Source: an uncultured Bacteroides sp. (GTDB lineage: Bacteria > Bacteroidota > Bacteroidia > Bacteroidales > Bacteroidaceae). Taken from it: a stretch of DNA of 64,000 nt. The translations under genes were made by a program, and so were the position numbers. Shown piece after piece: positions 1 to 7,904 of this stretch; position 1 is the first letter of the stretch; every line of letters starts with the position of its first letter. The stretch is from the NCBI GenBank assembly GCA_949296575.1, contig CASFPE010000034.1, forward strand, positions 1 to 64,000, in the 5' to 3' direction. Under the pieces are notes generated by a model. The model had not been told where the DNA came from, made no database searches, and saw only the letters and a program-made list of their open reading frames with translations.

Positions 1-32
1 AGAACAAACGCTTTGTCCAACCAAAGCGGGTG

Positions 33-63
33 CAAAGGTAAGGGGGAAAAACGGGACGGCAAA
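33..63 (-). promoter_or_regulatory. Bacteroidales-type promoter reading left out of the window
   Basis: On the minus strand TTTG (60-63) lies 19 bp upstream of TACCTTTG (33-40), matching the Bacteroidetes pattern TTTG-N19-21-TAnnTTTG. It would start a transcript near position 26 that runs off the left edge, so the gene served is not visible. The rest of 41-226 is a purine-rich plus strand (pyrimidine-rich on the minus strand) with no believable gene. Confidence 0.6.
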
Positions 64-226
64 GGAAAACGCGGACTTTTTTCAAAGGAAAAAGCAGGAA
101 AAAAGCAGGGAAAGGCGGAAAAGTCTGGGGAACAACGGCATAGGGGGAGGAAGAAAAAAAAGGAGGGAAGGAAGGGGGGCGGGAAAGCGCACATATTTAT
201 TATATAAAAGGGGCAGGGAGCGGCGG

Positions 227-1102
227 TCAGCCGACAAGCTCATAGCTGAAACTCTGGACAGGGACACGCAAATTATGAAGGACTTTCTCCAATAAAATGC
301 CTTCTCTTGTGTCATATTTGTAACCAAATGTAGCACGTATGCCTTGCAAAATGAACTGGGAAGCCCGGTCCAAAGCTATTGGCAAGCTATCTCCTTGCAA
401 CAAAGAACCTGTTATCACGCTAGTAAACGTATCTCCAGTTCCAGGGTAATGGGCAGGCAAATAGGGGCAAGTCACTTTCCAATAACGATCACTGATTTTA
501 TCATAAGCATATACCGATGTCATGTGTGGATTACCCCTCACCGGCACACTTGTAATTATCACCATCGAAGGCCCTTTCGCTGACAATTGAAACAGATTAG
601 ATTTCAATTCGTCATCAGAAAGAGACGTTTTGCAGTCGCTATTCAACAAATAAAAAGCTTCTGTCAAATTAGGAGTAATCACATCAGCACTGCATATTAG
701 TTTCTGCATTTCAACGACCATCGACTCGCTAATGTTAGCGTACAATTTTCCATTGTCTCCCAATACAGGATCCACCACAACCAAATCATTTTCTTTCCTA
801 AACTCCCGGATAAAACGTTCCACGACCTGAACCTGGCGCGGCGATCCTAAATAACCCGTATAAAAAGCATCGAAAACGATGCCCAACAGTTTCCACTCCT
901 CAATAATGCGTTCCATCTCATTTGTCAAATCCAAAAAGGAAAAATGAGGATATTGCGTATGGCTGGACAAAATCGCCGTTGGCAAAGGGCAAACCTGAAA
1001 CCCCATTGAAGACAACACGGGCATAACAACTGTAAGTGACACCCTGCCAACCCCAGACAAATCATGAACAGCAGCAACTTTTTTTACTTTATTTGTGTAC
1101 AT
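227..1102 (-). CDS. Pyridoxal/pyridoxamine kinase (PdxK/PdxY-like, ribokinase superfamily)
   Basis: This 291-residue protein has the ribokinase-fold layout of PdxY/ThiD-type kinases. Visible motifs are an N-terminal strand followed by HDLSGVGR (13-20), DPVLGDNGKLY (111-121), TPNLTEA (143-149) and the phosphoryl-transfer loop GTGD (221-224), whose Asp224 is the expected catalytic base. Family knowledge predicts ATP-dependent phosphorylation of pyridoxal, pyridoxine or pyridoxamine in the cytosol for vitamin B6 salvage. It is the last gene of a leftward set behind a FucP-like permease (55-bp gap) and a sugar mutarotase. That context is unusual for B6 salvage, so a sugar or pyrimidine substrate cannot be excluded, although the GTGD loop and length fit pyridoxamine kinase best. 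Confidence 0.85.
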   Translation of the reverse strand: MYTNKVKKVAAVHDLSGVGRVSLTVVMPVLSSMGFQVCPLPTAILSSHTQYPHFSFLDLTNEMERIIEEWKLLGIVFDAFYTGYLGSPRQVQVVERFIREFRKENDLVVVDPVLGDNGKLYANISESMVVEMQKLICSADVITPNLTEAFYLLNSDCKTSLSDDELKSNLFQLSAKGPSMVIITSVPVRGNPHMTSVYAYDKISDRYWKVTCPYLPAHYPGTGDTFTSVITGSLLQGDSLPIALDRASQFILQGIRATFGYKYDTREGILLEKVLHNLRVPVQSFSYELVG

Positions 1103-1157
1103 AGTTCAAATCCATAATCATTAAAAACATTCAACAAAAAAGTGCTTAACAGGCTCA

Positions 1158-2477
1158 TCAGTGCCGCATGCGATGGCAAGTGCGATGCCCATAAACAGCA
1201 ACCACAACAAAACACAAAAGGGGCAAAATAAACGATGCATTAACAGCAGGCATCCCCAAAAACGTACCTAAATCAATAATTCGTGCTTGAAAAGGCGGCA
1301 ACACCGAACCACCCAAAATAGCCATTATCAAACCTGCAGCTCCAAACTTGGCATCCTCGCCTAAGCCAGAAAGAGCAATTCCATAAATCGTAGGAAACAT
1401 CAATGACATGCAAGCTGAAATACCCACCAAACAGTACAATCCAAAAACACTTTGAAAACTTATTACGCCTATTGCCAAAAAGGCACCGGCAACAGCAAGT
1501 GTCCTCAATAACAATCCAGGGCTTATGTAACGCAAAGCAAATGTGCAAATAAAACGGCTAACGCAAAAAAGAACCATTGCAACAATATTATAACGCTGCG
1601 ACAATACTTCTGCTTCCTGTTCTCCTGCTCCTTGCGACATAAACAAATGGGTTCCATATTGAATAATAAATGTCCAACACATGATCTGCGCACCAACATA
1701 AAAGAACTGCGCAACGACCCCTTCCCGATAATGAGGAACAGAGAATATACGCTTCAATGTCAGCAAAACCTTAAAAGAATCGCCTTCTTCCCCGGCTTTC
1801 GGCATTTTCAACGCCCCAAACAATACAAATATCACAAGTATCACCACGCCTATAGCCAGATAAGGCGTTACCAAGACTTGCAAATCCGCATCTTTCACTG
1901 CTTCAAACTCAATATCCGACAACTGGCCCCGTTCCACCGTACTCATCGGGTTCAAACGATTTTGAATGAAATTCATGGCTACATACATTCCCAATAACGA
2001 CCCAATCGGATTGAATGCTTGTGCCAAATTCAATCTGCGGGTAGCCGTCTCCTCTGGTCCCATTGACAAAATGTAAGGATTGGAACTTGTCTCAAGAAAG
2101 GACAATCCGCAAGTCAGAATAAAATAGGCAAATAGAAAAGGGTAATAGTTTCCTATCAACATGGCCGGGTAAAACAAGAAAGCCCCTATTGCATACAATC
2201 CTAACCCCAACAAAATACCAGCTTTATAAGAATACTTACGAATAAACAATGCTGCCGGAAAAGCCATCACAAAATAGCCACCATAAAAAGCCACCTGTAT
2301 CAAAGCACCGTCTGTCACACTCATCCGGAATATTTTGGAAAAAGCTTTCACCATAGGGTGGGTAATATCATTAGCAAAACCCCACAGCGCGAAACATGAA
2401 GTCACCAAAATAAAAGGCAACACATAATTAACACCATTCTTGCAGAAAATAGAAGCACGCCTTTCTTTATCCATCAT
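1158..2477 (-). CDS. fucP: FucP-family sugar:H+ symporter (MFS)
   Basis: A 439-residue inner-membrane transporter with about 12 hydrophobic segments. The N-terminal half carries LWGFANDITHPM (31-42) and LSFLETSSNPY (125-135). Asp37 and Glu129 match the two acidic residues that couple protons and bind sugar in E. coli FucP. The family imports L-fucose, and related members take other hexoses or pentoses, so the exact sugar is not decided by sequence. Two adjacent Met codons start the ORF and either could be used. The gene ends 55 bp before the kinase and begins 15 bp after the mutarotase gene, so the three probably form one transcript. The mutarotase suggests a deoxysugar such as L-rhamnose or L-fucose. 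Confidence 0.85.
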   Translation of the reverse strand: MMDKERRASIFCKNGVNYVLPFILVTSCFALWGFANDITHPMVKAFSKIFRMSVTDGALIQVAFYGGYFVMAFPAALFIRKYSYKAGILLGLGLYAIGAFLFYPAMLIGNYYPFLFAYFILTCGLSFLETSSNPYILSMGPEETATRRLNLAQAFNPIGSLLGMYVAMNFIQNRLNPMSTVERGQLSDIEFEAVKDADLQVLVTPYLAIGVVILVIFVLFGALKMPKAGEEGDSFKVLLTLKRIFSVPHYREGVVAQFFYVGAQIMCWTFIIQYGTHLFMSQGAGEQEAEVLSQRYNIVAMVLFCVSRFICTFALRYISPGLLLRTLAVAGAFLAIGVISFQSVFGLYCLVGISACMSLMFPTIYGIALSGLGEDAKFGAAGLIMAILGGSVLPPFQARIIDLGTFLGMPAVNASFILPLLCFVVVAVYGHRTCHRMRH

Positions 2478-2492
2478 CCACCTCCTTCACAT

Positions 2493-2882
2493 TCAATCAT
2501 ACAGATAAAACATGCGTTCCATCAACTTCCATTTTTGGCTCGATGCCGCTCCTAAACCTGCCATCTGATAAAGCCGGACATGGTCTTCCCATTCCTGCTG
2601 ACGCGGCAGTGCAGCCAACCGCGACATAGATTCCTCCCAATCAAAGTCCAAAGGAGTTTCCACTATCATAAAAAGCCTTGTTCCCAAAATGTATATCTCC
2701 ATCTCCAAAATCCCTACTTCCCGGATTCCCGCAACAATCTCTGGCCAGATGGCTTCACGGCTATGCAAACGGCGGTATTCCTTTATCAGTGCCTGATTAT
2801 CCCGCAAGTCCAATGTTTGACAATAACGTTTTACAGGTTCATCATACTGCTTCACTTTATAACCTTGTTTTGGCATTTCCAT
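2493..2882 (-). CDS. L-rhamnose mutarotase family protein (RhaM/DUF718)
   Basis: A short alpha/beta protein of 129 residues, the normal size for RhaM-type mutarotases, which interconvert alpha and beta anomers of a deoxyhexose in the cytosol. EYRRLHSREAIWPEI (35-49) contains Tyr36 and His40, which align by eye with the RhaM catalytic Tyr/His pair, and the C-terminal KWKLMERMFYL resembles the closing family motif. I chose the ATG at 2882, not the one at 2900, because AGGAGG sits directly upstream of it, inside the longer ORF. It is first in the leftward set with the permease and kinase and is divergent from the GH3 gene. Fucose-acting members exist, so the substrate stays open. Confidence 0.8.
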   Translation of the reverse strand: MEMPKQGYKVKQYDEPVKRYCQTLDLRDNQALIKEYRRLHSREAIWPEIVAGIREVGILEMEIYILGTRLFMIVETPLDFDWEESMSRLAALPRQQEWEDHVRLYQMAGLGAASSQKWKLMERMFYLYD

Positions 2883-2918
2883 AAAAATCCTCCTTATCAT
2901 TCTATATTTTATTCATAG

Positions 2919-2926
2919 CAAATATA
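2919..2926 (-). promoter_or_regulatory. -7 element for the mutarotase/permease/kinase operon
   Basis: CAAATATA on the plus strand reads TATATTTG on the minus strand, an exact TAnnTTTG match about 37 bp before the mutarotase start. No clear TTTG -33 box is visible, which would fit activator-dependent expression. Confidence 0.45.
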
Positions 2927-2989
2927 GGCACATCCATCCACACCACCATAAAATTTATCAATTTATCTACTTAAAAGCAAACAAAAAAT

Positions 2990-2997
2990 TATATTTG
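2990..2997 (+). promoter_or_regulatory. -7 element for the GH3/GH28 genes
   Basis: TATATTTG lies 34 bp before the GH3 start and matches TAnnTTTG. The -33 position is AT-rich without TTTG. Together with the divergent -7 at 2919-2926 it leaves about 63 bp of shared intergenic DNA where one regulator could act on both directions. Confidence 0.45.
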
Positions 2998-3031
2998 CAC
3001 AATATTATTACGTACTTAAAAATTTCAAAGC

Positions 3032-5620
3032 ATGAGAATCTTCTTCAAAATCATGGGCATAATTTTGATTTTTGCCGCATGCAACAACAAGCCCGTGCAT
3101 GAAAACACTTCGGTGCCTGCCGCAGAAAGAGCTGCCGCTTTAGTAAAAGAATTGACTGCCGATGAAAAAATCGCCTTGATGCTGGATGTTTCTGAACCCA
3201 TCGAAAGACTTGGCATCAAAGAATACAACTGGTGGAACGAAGCACTTCACGGCGTAGGGCGTGCCGGACGAGCCACTGTATTCCCCCAACCAATCGGAAT
3301 GGCGGCCACATTCGACGATTCATTAATATTCAATGTCTTCACAGCCGTTTCCGATGAAGCCCGAGCCAAATACATGCAGCAAGCCACACAAGGAAGCCAT
3401 AAACGTTACCAAGGGCTTACCATGTGGACGCCGACCATCAACATTTACCGCGACCCAAGATGGGGACGCGGCATTGAAACATATGGGGAGGACCCCTACT
3501 TGACCAGCGTCATGGGAGTAGCCACCGTAAAAGGGCTGCAAGGCGAGCCTAAAAACGGATACGACAAGCTGCATGCATGCGCGAAACATTTTGCCGTCCA
3601 CTCAGGCCCAGAATGGAACCGCCACACTTTCAATGCAGAAAACATAAAGCCAAGAGATTTATACGAAACTTACCTGCCTGCATTCGAAGCATTGGTGAAA
3701 GAAGGAAAAGTAAAAGAAGTGATGTGCGCCTACAACCGTTTTGAAGGCGAACCTTGCTGCGGAAGCAACAAACTCTTGGTGCAAATCCTACGCAAAGAAT
3801 GGGGATTCGAAGGCATCGTCGTCTCCGATTGCGGCGCCATCGCCGACTTCTACAACGACAGAGGCCATAAAGCGTTCCCGGACGCAGCCACGGCATCAGC
3901 TGATGCTGTTTACCACGGCACTGATTTGGATTGCGGATCAAGCTACAAAGCCCTCAAGCAAGCCTTGGAACAAAAGCTCATCACGGAGACAGACATCGAC
4001 AAATCCGTGACGCGCTTGATGAAAGCACGTTATGAGTTAGGAGAGATGGACGATTTAAACCTCAACCCATGGAACAAAATATCCTATTCCGTAGTCGCAT
4101 CCCCCGAACATCATGAACTGGCATTGGAAGCGGCACGCAAATCCATTGTCCTTTTGCAAAACAAGAACAACCTGCTCCCTCTGAAAGAAGGAATCACAGT
4201 GGCCGTCATTGGGCCTAATGCCAACGACTCTGTCATGCAATGGGGAAACTACAACGGAATACCGGCTGCCACGACAACCATCCTGAAAGGCATCACCGAC
4301 TTGGCCGGAGCAAACTGCGAAATCATCTACGAACAAGGATGCGGGCATACCGACAATAAAATCTTGAAAAGTGCTTTCGCGCAATGCAGCAATGGCAATG
4401 GAGCCGGATTCACAGCCCGATATTGGAACAATACCCGCCACGAAGGCAAACCGGCTGCCACCGCACAAGTAACCACGCCGTTCCGCTTCTGCACGTCAGG
4501 TGCCACCGTGTTTGCCCCCGGCGTAAATCTCACTGACTTTTCCGCGACCTATACATCCACCTTCCGCCCGCAACAATCCGGCGAAGTATCATTGGAACTC
4601 TATGCATACGGAAGTGGCAAATTGTACATCGACGGCACCGAAGTGAGAAGTTTCAAGAACACGCACGGTGGACGAAAAACAACTTATGCCCTGCAAGTGG
4701 AAAAAGGGAAAAGTTACGACATACAGATTGACTTTGAATACACCCGGAGCGATGCGCAACTGGACTTCGACTTGGGATACAAAGAAGAAAAATCCATCGC
4801 TTCTGTAATCAACAGCGTCAGCAAGGCAGACGTGGTTATCTTTGCCGGAGGCATCTCCCCCGCGCTTGAAGGAGAGGAAATGGGTGTCAACATCCCCGGA
4901 TTCAAACGGGGCGACCGCACCGACATCGAACTGCCTGCCGTGCAAAGGCAACTGCTGCAAGCCCTCCACCGCGCAGGGAAGAAAACCGTATTGGTCAACT
5001 GTTCCGGCTCACCCATCGGCTTCGTGCCGGAAACCGCCTCATGCGACGCCATCGTCCAAGCATGGTATCCCGGCGAAGCGGGCGGGCAAGCCGTGGCCGA
5101 AGTGCTGTGGGGCAAATACAATCCAGGAGGACGCTTGCCGGTGACTTTCTACAAAGACATCACCCAGTTGCCCGACTTTGAGGACTACAACATGGAAGGA
5201 CGTACCTACCGCTACATGAAAGAAGAACCACTCTTCCCATTCGGCTACGGCCTGAGCTACACGCAGTTTGCCTATAAGCCCGCCGCAGTAGAGAATCGCA
5301 GCATCGGAACGGGCGAAAGCCTCCGCTTCTCCGTGGACGTAAGCAACACGGGCAAGATGGACGGCGACGAAGTGGTGCAAGTGTATTGGAAGAAGAAAGG
5401 CGACAAGGAAGGCCCAGCCAAGACCTTGCGCGCCTTCAAGCGAATCCATATCCCGGCAAGTGAAACACGCACGGTAAGTTTTGAACTGTCGCCCAAGCAA
5501 TTGGAATGGTGGGATGCCGGTTCCAACACCATGCGCACTTATGAAGGAGAATATGAACTGATGGTGGGCAGCAGTTCGCGCACCGCCGACCTGGAATGCA
5601 TTCCCGTAACAATAAAATAA
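3032..5620 (+). CDS. GH3 glycosidase lipoprotein with inserted PA14 domain
   Basis: An 862-residue exo-acting beta-glycosidase of family GH3 (beta-glucosidase or beta-xylosidase type). The signal peptide ends in lipobox FAAC with Cys17, so it is probably anchored in the envelope. The N-terminal TIM barrel carries DPRWGRGIETYGEDPYL (141-157), KHFAVHSGPEWNRH (185-198) and IVVSDCGA with nucleophile Asp266. The second GH3 domain starts near residue 375 (SIVLLQNKNNLLPL). It is interrupted by a PA14-like carbohydrate-binding insert at about 440-590 and followed by a fibronectin-III-like tail at about 750-855. SDC in place of the commoner SDW is seen in xylosidase-type GH3 enzymes. The GH28 gene follows after 18 bp and is probably co-transcribed, pointing to pectin side chains. 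The exact sugar removed is inference. Confidence 0.92.
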   Translation: MRIFFKIMGIILIFAACNNKPVHENTSVPAAERAAALVKELTADEKIALMLDVSEPIERLGIKEYNWWNEALHGVGRAGRATVFPQPIGMAATFDDSLIFNVFTAVSDEARAKYMQQATQGSHKRYQGLTMWTPTINIYRDPRWGRGIETYGEDPYLTSVMGVATVKGLQGEPKNGYDKLHACAKHFAVHSGPEWNRHTFNAENIKPRDLYETYLPAFEALVKEGKVKEVMCAYNRFEGEPCCGSNKLLVQILRKEWGFEGIVVSDCGAIADFYNDRGHKAFPDAATASADAVYHGTDLDCGSSYKALKQALEQKLITETDIDKSVTRLMKARYELGEMDDLNLNPWNKISYSVVASPEHHELALEAARKSIVLLQNKNNLLPLKEGITVAVIGPNANDSVMQWGNYNGIPAATTTILKGITDLAGANCEIIYEQGCGHTDNKILKSAFAQCSNGNGAGFTARYWNNTRHEGKPAATAQVTTPFRFCTSGATVFAPGVNLTDFSATYTSTFRPQQSGEVSLELYAYGSGKLYIDGTEVRSFKNTHGGRKTTYALQVEKGKSYDIQIDFEYTRSDAQLDFDLGYKEEKSIASVINSVSKADVVIFAGGISPALEGEEMGVNIPGFKRGDRTDIELPAVQRQLLQALHRAGKKTVLVNCSGSPIGFVPETASCDAIVQAWYPGEAGGQAVAEVLWGKYNPGGRLPVTFYKDITQLPDFEDYNMEGRTYRYMKEEPLFPFGYGLSYTQFAYKPAAVENRSIGTGESLRFSVDVSNTGKMDGDEVVQVYWKKKGDKEGPAKTLRAFKRIHIPASETRTVSFELSPKQLEWWDAGSNTMRTYEGEYELMVGSSSRTADLECIPVTIK

Positions 5621-5638
5621 CCAAAAAAGACGAACAAC

Positions 5639-7033
5639 ATGAGACGATTATTAAGCATCATCACACTGGCAGTCATCCCGCTGTGCCTGATTGCCAACGA
5701 CGAAGAAAAAGCCTGGAAACAAAGCACAGGCATTGAGAAGCAAATCAAAAAAACATCATTCCCGAATCGCACTTATGACATCACGGAATACGGCGCGCGC
5801 CCGGAACTGCCGGACGAACCTTGCCACGATGCCATCAACCGCGCCATCCTGGAATGCAGCCAAAACGGAGGCGGCACGGTACTCATCCCCAAAGGAAACT
5901 TCTACACCGGCCCGCTCACGCTGAAAAGCGATGTCAACCTCCATTTGGAAGAAGGAGCCACGCTGAAGTTCCTCACAGACCCTAATCTATATTATCCCGC
6001 TGTGCTGACACGCTGGGAAGGCATCGATTGCTACAACGCACGCCCGCTAATCTACGCTTACGGGGAAACGAACATCGCCATCACCGGGAAAGGAACCATC
6101 GACGGGCAAGGCTCCAACGAGACGTGGTGGCCCATGTGCGGCGCGCGCCACTACGGATGGAAAGAGGGCATGATAGCACAAAGCCAGGGCGGAAGGCAAA
6201 AGCTCCTGATGTGGGCCGAGACAGCCACGCCCGTCTACCAACGGGTCATGTCGGCGGAAGACGGCATGCGCCCGCAACTCATCAACCTTTACGGGTGCAA
6301 CACCATCCTGATAGAAGGCGTCACATTGCTCAACTCCCCCTTCTGGGTCATCCATCCCCTTTTCTGCGAAAGCCTGATTGTAAGAGGCGTGCATATCTTC
6401 AACCGTGGCCCCAACGGCGACGGGTGCGACCCGGAATCCTGCAAGAACGTGCTGATTGAAGACTGCCTTTTCGACACGGGCGACGACTGCATCGCCATCA
6501 AGTCCGGGCGCAACGGCGACGGCCGCAAGTGGGGCATCCCCAGCGAAAACATCATCGTGCGCGACTGCAAGATGAAGAACGGCCACGGCGGCGTGGTCAT
6601 CGGCAGCGAAATATCCGGCGGCTACAAAAACCTCTTCGTGGAAAATTGCGAGATGGACAGCCCCGAACTGGACCGCGCCATCCGCATCAAGACCAACACC
6701 TGCCGGGGCGGCATCGTGGAAGGCGTGTATGTGCGCAACGTCACGGTGGGGCAATGCCGCGAGGCCGTGCTGAAAATCAACCTGCTCTACGAGAGCAACG
6801 AACCGTGCGACCGCAGCTTCCCGCCCGTCGTGCGCAATGTCTATCTCCGCAACGTCACCTCCAACGGGAGCGACTACGGCGTGCTTATCAACGGGTTGCC
6901 CAACACCACCAACGTATATAACATCAACGTGGCCGAGTGCCAGTTCGACAACGTGAGGAAAGAAGGAAGCAGCATCTCCGGCGCCAAAGACGTGAAATAC
7001 ACCAACCTCCGCGTCAACGGGAAGCAACTGTAA
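5639..7033 (+). CDS. GH28 polygalacturonase-type pectinase, secreted
   Basis: A 464-residue right-handed beta-helix hydrolase with an N-terminal signal peptide of about 19 residues and no lipobox. All four GH28 signatures are present: NGDGCDPES (259-267, Asp261), DTGDDCIAIKSG (279-290, Asp282/Asp283), GHGGVVIG (315-322, His316) and RIKT (349-352). The family hydrolyses alpha-1,4-galacturonic acid linkages in pectin by inversion, and bacterial members of this length are often exo-acting. Its start lies 18 bp after the GH3 stop. Together the pair could release side-chain sugar and galacturonate from a substituted galacturonan, with transport by genes elsewhere. No SusC/SusD pair is present in the window. 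Confidence 0.93.
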   Translation: MRRLLSIITLAVIPLCLIANDEEKAWKQSTGIEKQIKKTSFPNRTYDITEYGARPELPDEPCHDAINRAILECSQNGGGTVLIPKGNFYTGPLTLKSDVNLHLEEGATLKFLTDPNLYYPAVLTRWEGIDCYNARPLIYAYGETNIAITGKGTIDGQGSNETWWPMCGARHYGWKEGMIAQSQGGRQKLLMWAETATPVYQRVMSAEDGMRPQLINLYGCNTILIEGVTLLNSPFWVIHPLFCESLIVRGVHIFNRGPNGDGCDPESCKNVLIEDCLFDTGDDCIAIKSGRNGDGRKWGIPSENIIVRDCKMKNGHGGVVIGSEISGGYKNLFVENCEMDSPELDRAIRIKTNTCRGGIVEGVYVRNVTVGQCREAVLKINLLYESNEPCDRSFPPVVRNVYLRNVTSNGSDYGVLINGLPNTTNVYNINVAECQFDNVRKEGSSISGAKDVKYTNLRVNGKQL

Positions 7034-7069
7034 GCCCCTTCCGGCACAAGCCAAACAGCATTTGCATGG

Positions 7070-7107
7070 AAGCCCCCGCACTCGCCGCCCGGTCCGTGAG
7101 GGGGCTT
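7070..7107 (+). terminator. Probable terminator after the GH28 gene
   Basis: AAGCCCCC (7070-7077) pairs with GGGGGCTT (7100-7107) across a 22-nt loop, followed by a modest T-rich stretch. It sits 37 bp after the GH28 stop. The long loop and weak T tract make it a moderate call. Confidence 0.45.
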
Positions 7108-7157
7108 TGCTTTGCATGAACGGGAGACTTCCGCAACACTCCTCAGCCCCGCATCCA

Positions 7158-7262
7158 TTTTGACGCATCGAATTTGAATTTTGACACGTCAAATTCCCGT
7201 TTTGACACATCGAATCCGAATTTCGACACGTCAAAATCGGATTTTGAAACGTCAAACCAGAC
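7158..7262. repeat. Five-unit 21-bp tandem array of palindromic sites
   Basis: TTTTGAC or a close variant starts at 7158, 7179, 7200, 7221 and 7242, an exact 21-bp period. Each unit holds an operator-like inverted repeat. The clearest is TTTGACACGTCAAA (7180-7193), with TTTGAC and GTCAAA arms around AC; others carry one or two mismatches. 21 bp is two helical turns, so all centres face the same side of the helix. The array lies upstream of guanine deaminase and about 50 bp before a possible -7 (TATATTTA, 7315-7322). It is open in one frame, giving a FDTSxxx heptad, but that reading has no signal, partner or continuation and I treat it as noncoding. The remaining spacer (7034-7356) holds the GH28 terminator. 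Confidence 0.85.
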
Positions 7263-7356
7263 CCAAAATGCAGGAATAACGAGGATAAACATAGAAAATT
7301 CCGCCCGGAATACCTATATTTATCCCCGCAATAAACGTACAAAAAGGAAAGCCATT

Positions 7357-7827
7357 ATGGAAGCAAAAGAGAAATTCATGAAGGAAGCCATCCGGCTTTC
7401 GATAGAAAACGTGCGCCAAGGCGGCGGCCCTTTCGGCGCCGTCATCGTGAAAGACGGGGAAATCATCGCCACGGGCGCCAACCGCGTCACGCCCCAATGC
7501 GACCCCACCGCCCATGCCGAAGTCAACGCCATCCGCGAAGCCGCCCGCCGGTTAGGGAGCTTCGACCTCTCCGGCTGCGAGATATACACCTCCTGCGAGC
7601 CCTGCCCCATGTGCCTCGGCGCCATCTATTGGGCGCATATCCGCAAGATTTACTATGCCAACAACAAGGCTGATGCCAAGGATGCCGGGTTCGACGACTC
7701 GTTCATCTACGACGAGATAGCCCTGCCGCCCGCCCAACGCCGCCTGCCCGCCGAATGCCTGCTGCGCGGCGAAGCCCTCCAAGCCTTCCGCGACTGGAAG
7801 GAAAAGGCCGACAAGGTGCGCTACTAA
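7357..7827 (+). CDS. guaD: Guanine deaminase, cytidine-deaminase fold (GuaD-like)
   Basis: A 156-residue zinc deaminase. HAEVNAI has zinc ligand His53 and proton-shuttle Glu55, and SCEPCPMC supplies zinc ligands Cys83 and Cys86. The FDDSFIYDEI segment (112-121) and the C-terminal RLPAECL... region resemble Bacillus GuaD more than TadA. The predicted reaction is guanine to xanthine plus ammonia in the cytosol, for purine salvage or nitrogen supply. I chose the ATG at 7357 because homologues begin at MEAKEKFM; the frame upstream runs through the 21-bp repeat array and looks noncoding. It stands alone between terminators. A broader nucleoside-deaminase activity is the main alternative. Confidence 0.82.
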   Translation: MEAKEKFMKEAIRLSIENVRQGGGPFGAVIVKDGEIIATGANRVTPQCDPTAHAEVNAIREAARRLGSFDLSGCEIYTSCEPCPMCLGAIYWAHIRKIYYANNKADAKDAGFDDSFIYDEIALPPAQRRLPAECLLRGEALQAFRDWKEKADKVRY

Positions 7828-7833
7828 ATGGCA

Positions 7834-7871
7834 AAGCGCAGGCTGCCCCCTCGCGGAAGCAGCCTGCGCTT
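7834..7871. terminator. Bidirectional hairpin terminator between guaD and the porin gene
   Basis: A perfect 13-bp stem, AAGCGCAGGCTGC (7834-7846) with GCAGCCTGCGCTT (7859-7871), lies between convergent genes and can serve both. Neither side has a strong T tract. Confidence 0.6.
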
Positions 7872-7904
7872 GCAAACACTTGTCGCCGCTATTCCCAAGC
7901 CTTG

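Noticed and set aside
6047..7342. 431-residue minus-strand open frame across the GH28 gene and the 21-bp array
   Set aside because: It overlaps a protein with four intact catalytic motifs. Its composition (His, Ala, Val, Asp repeats) is typical of an antisense shadow in GC-rich coding DNA.
7174..7356. Upstream in-frame extension of guanine deaminase with FDTSxxx heptads
   Set aside because: The heptads are the translation of the 21-bp DNA array. The enzyme's natural start is at 7357.
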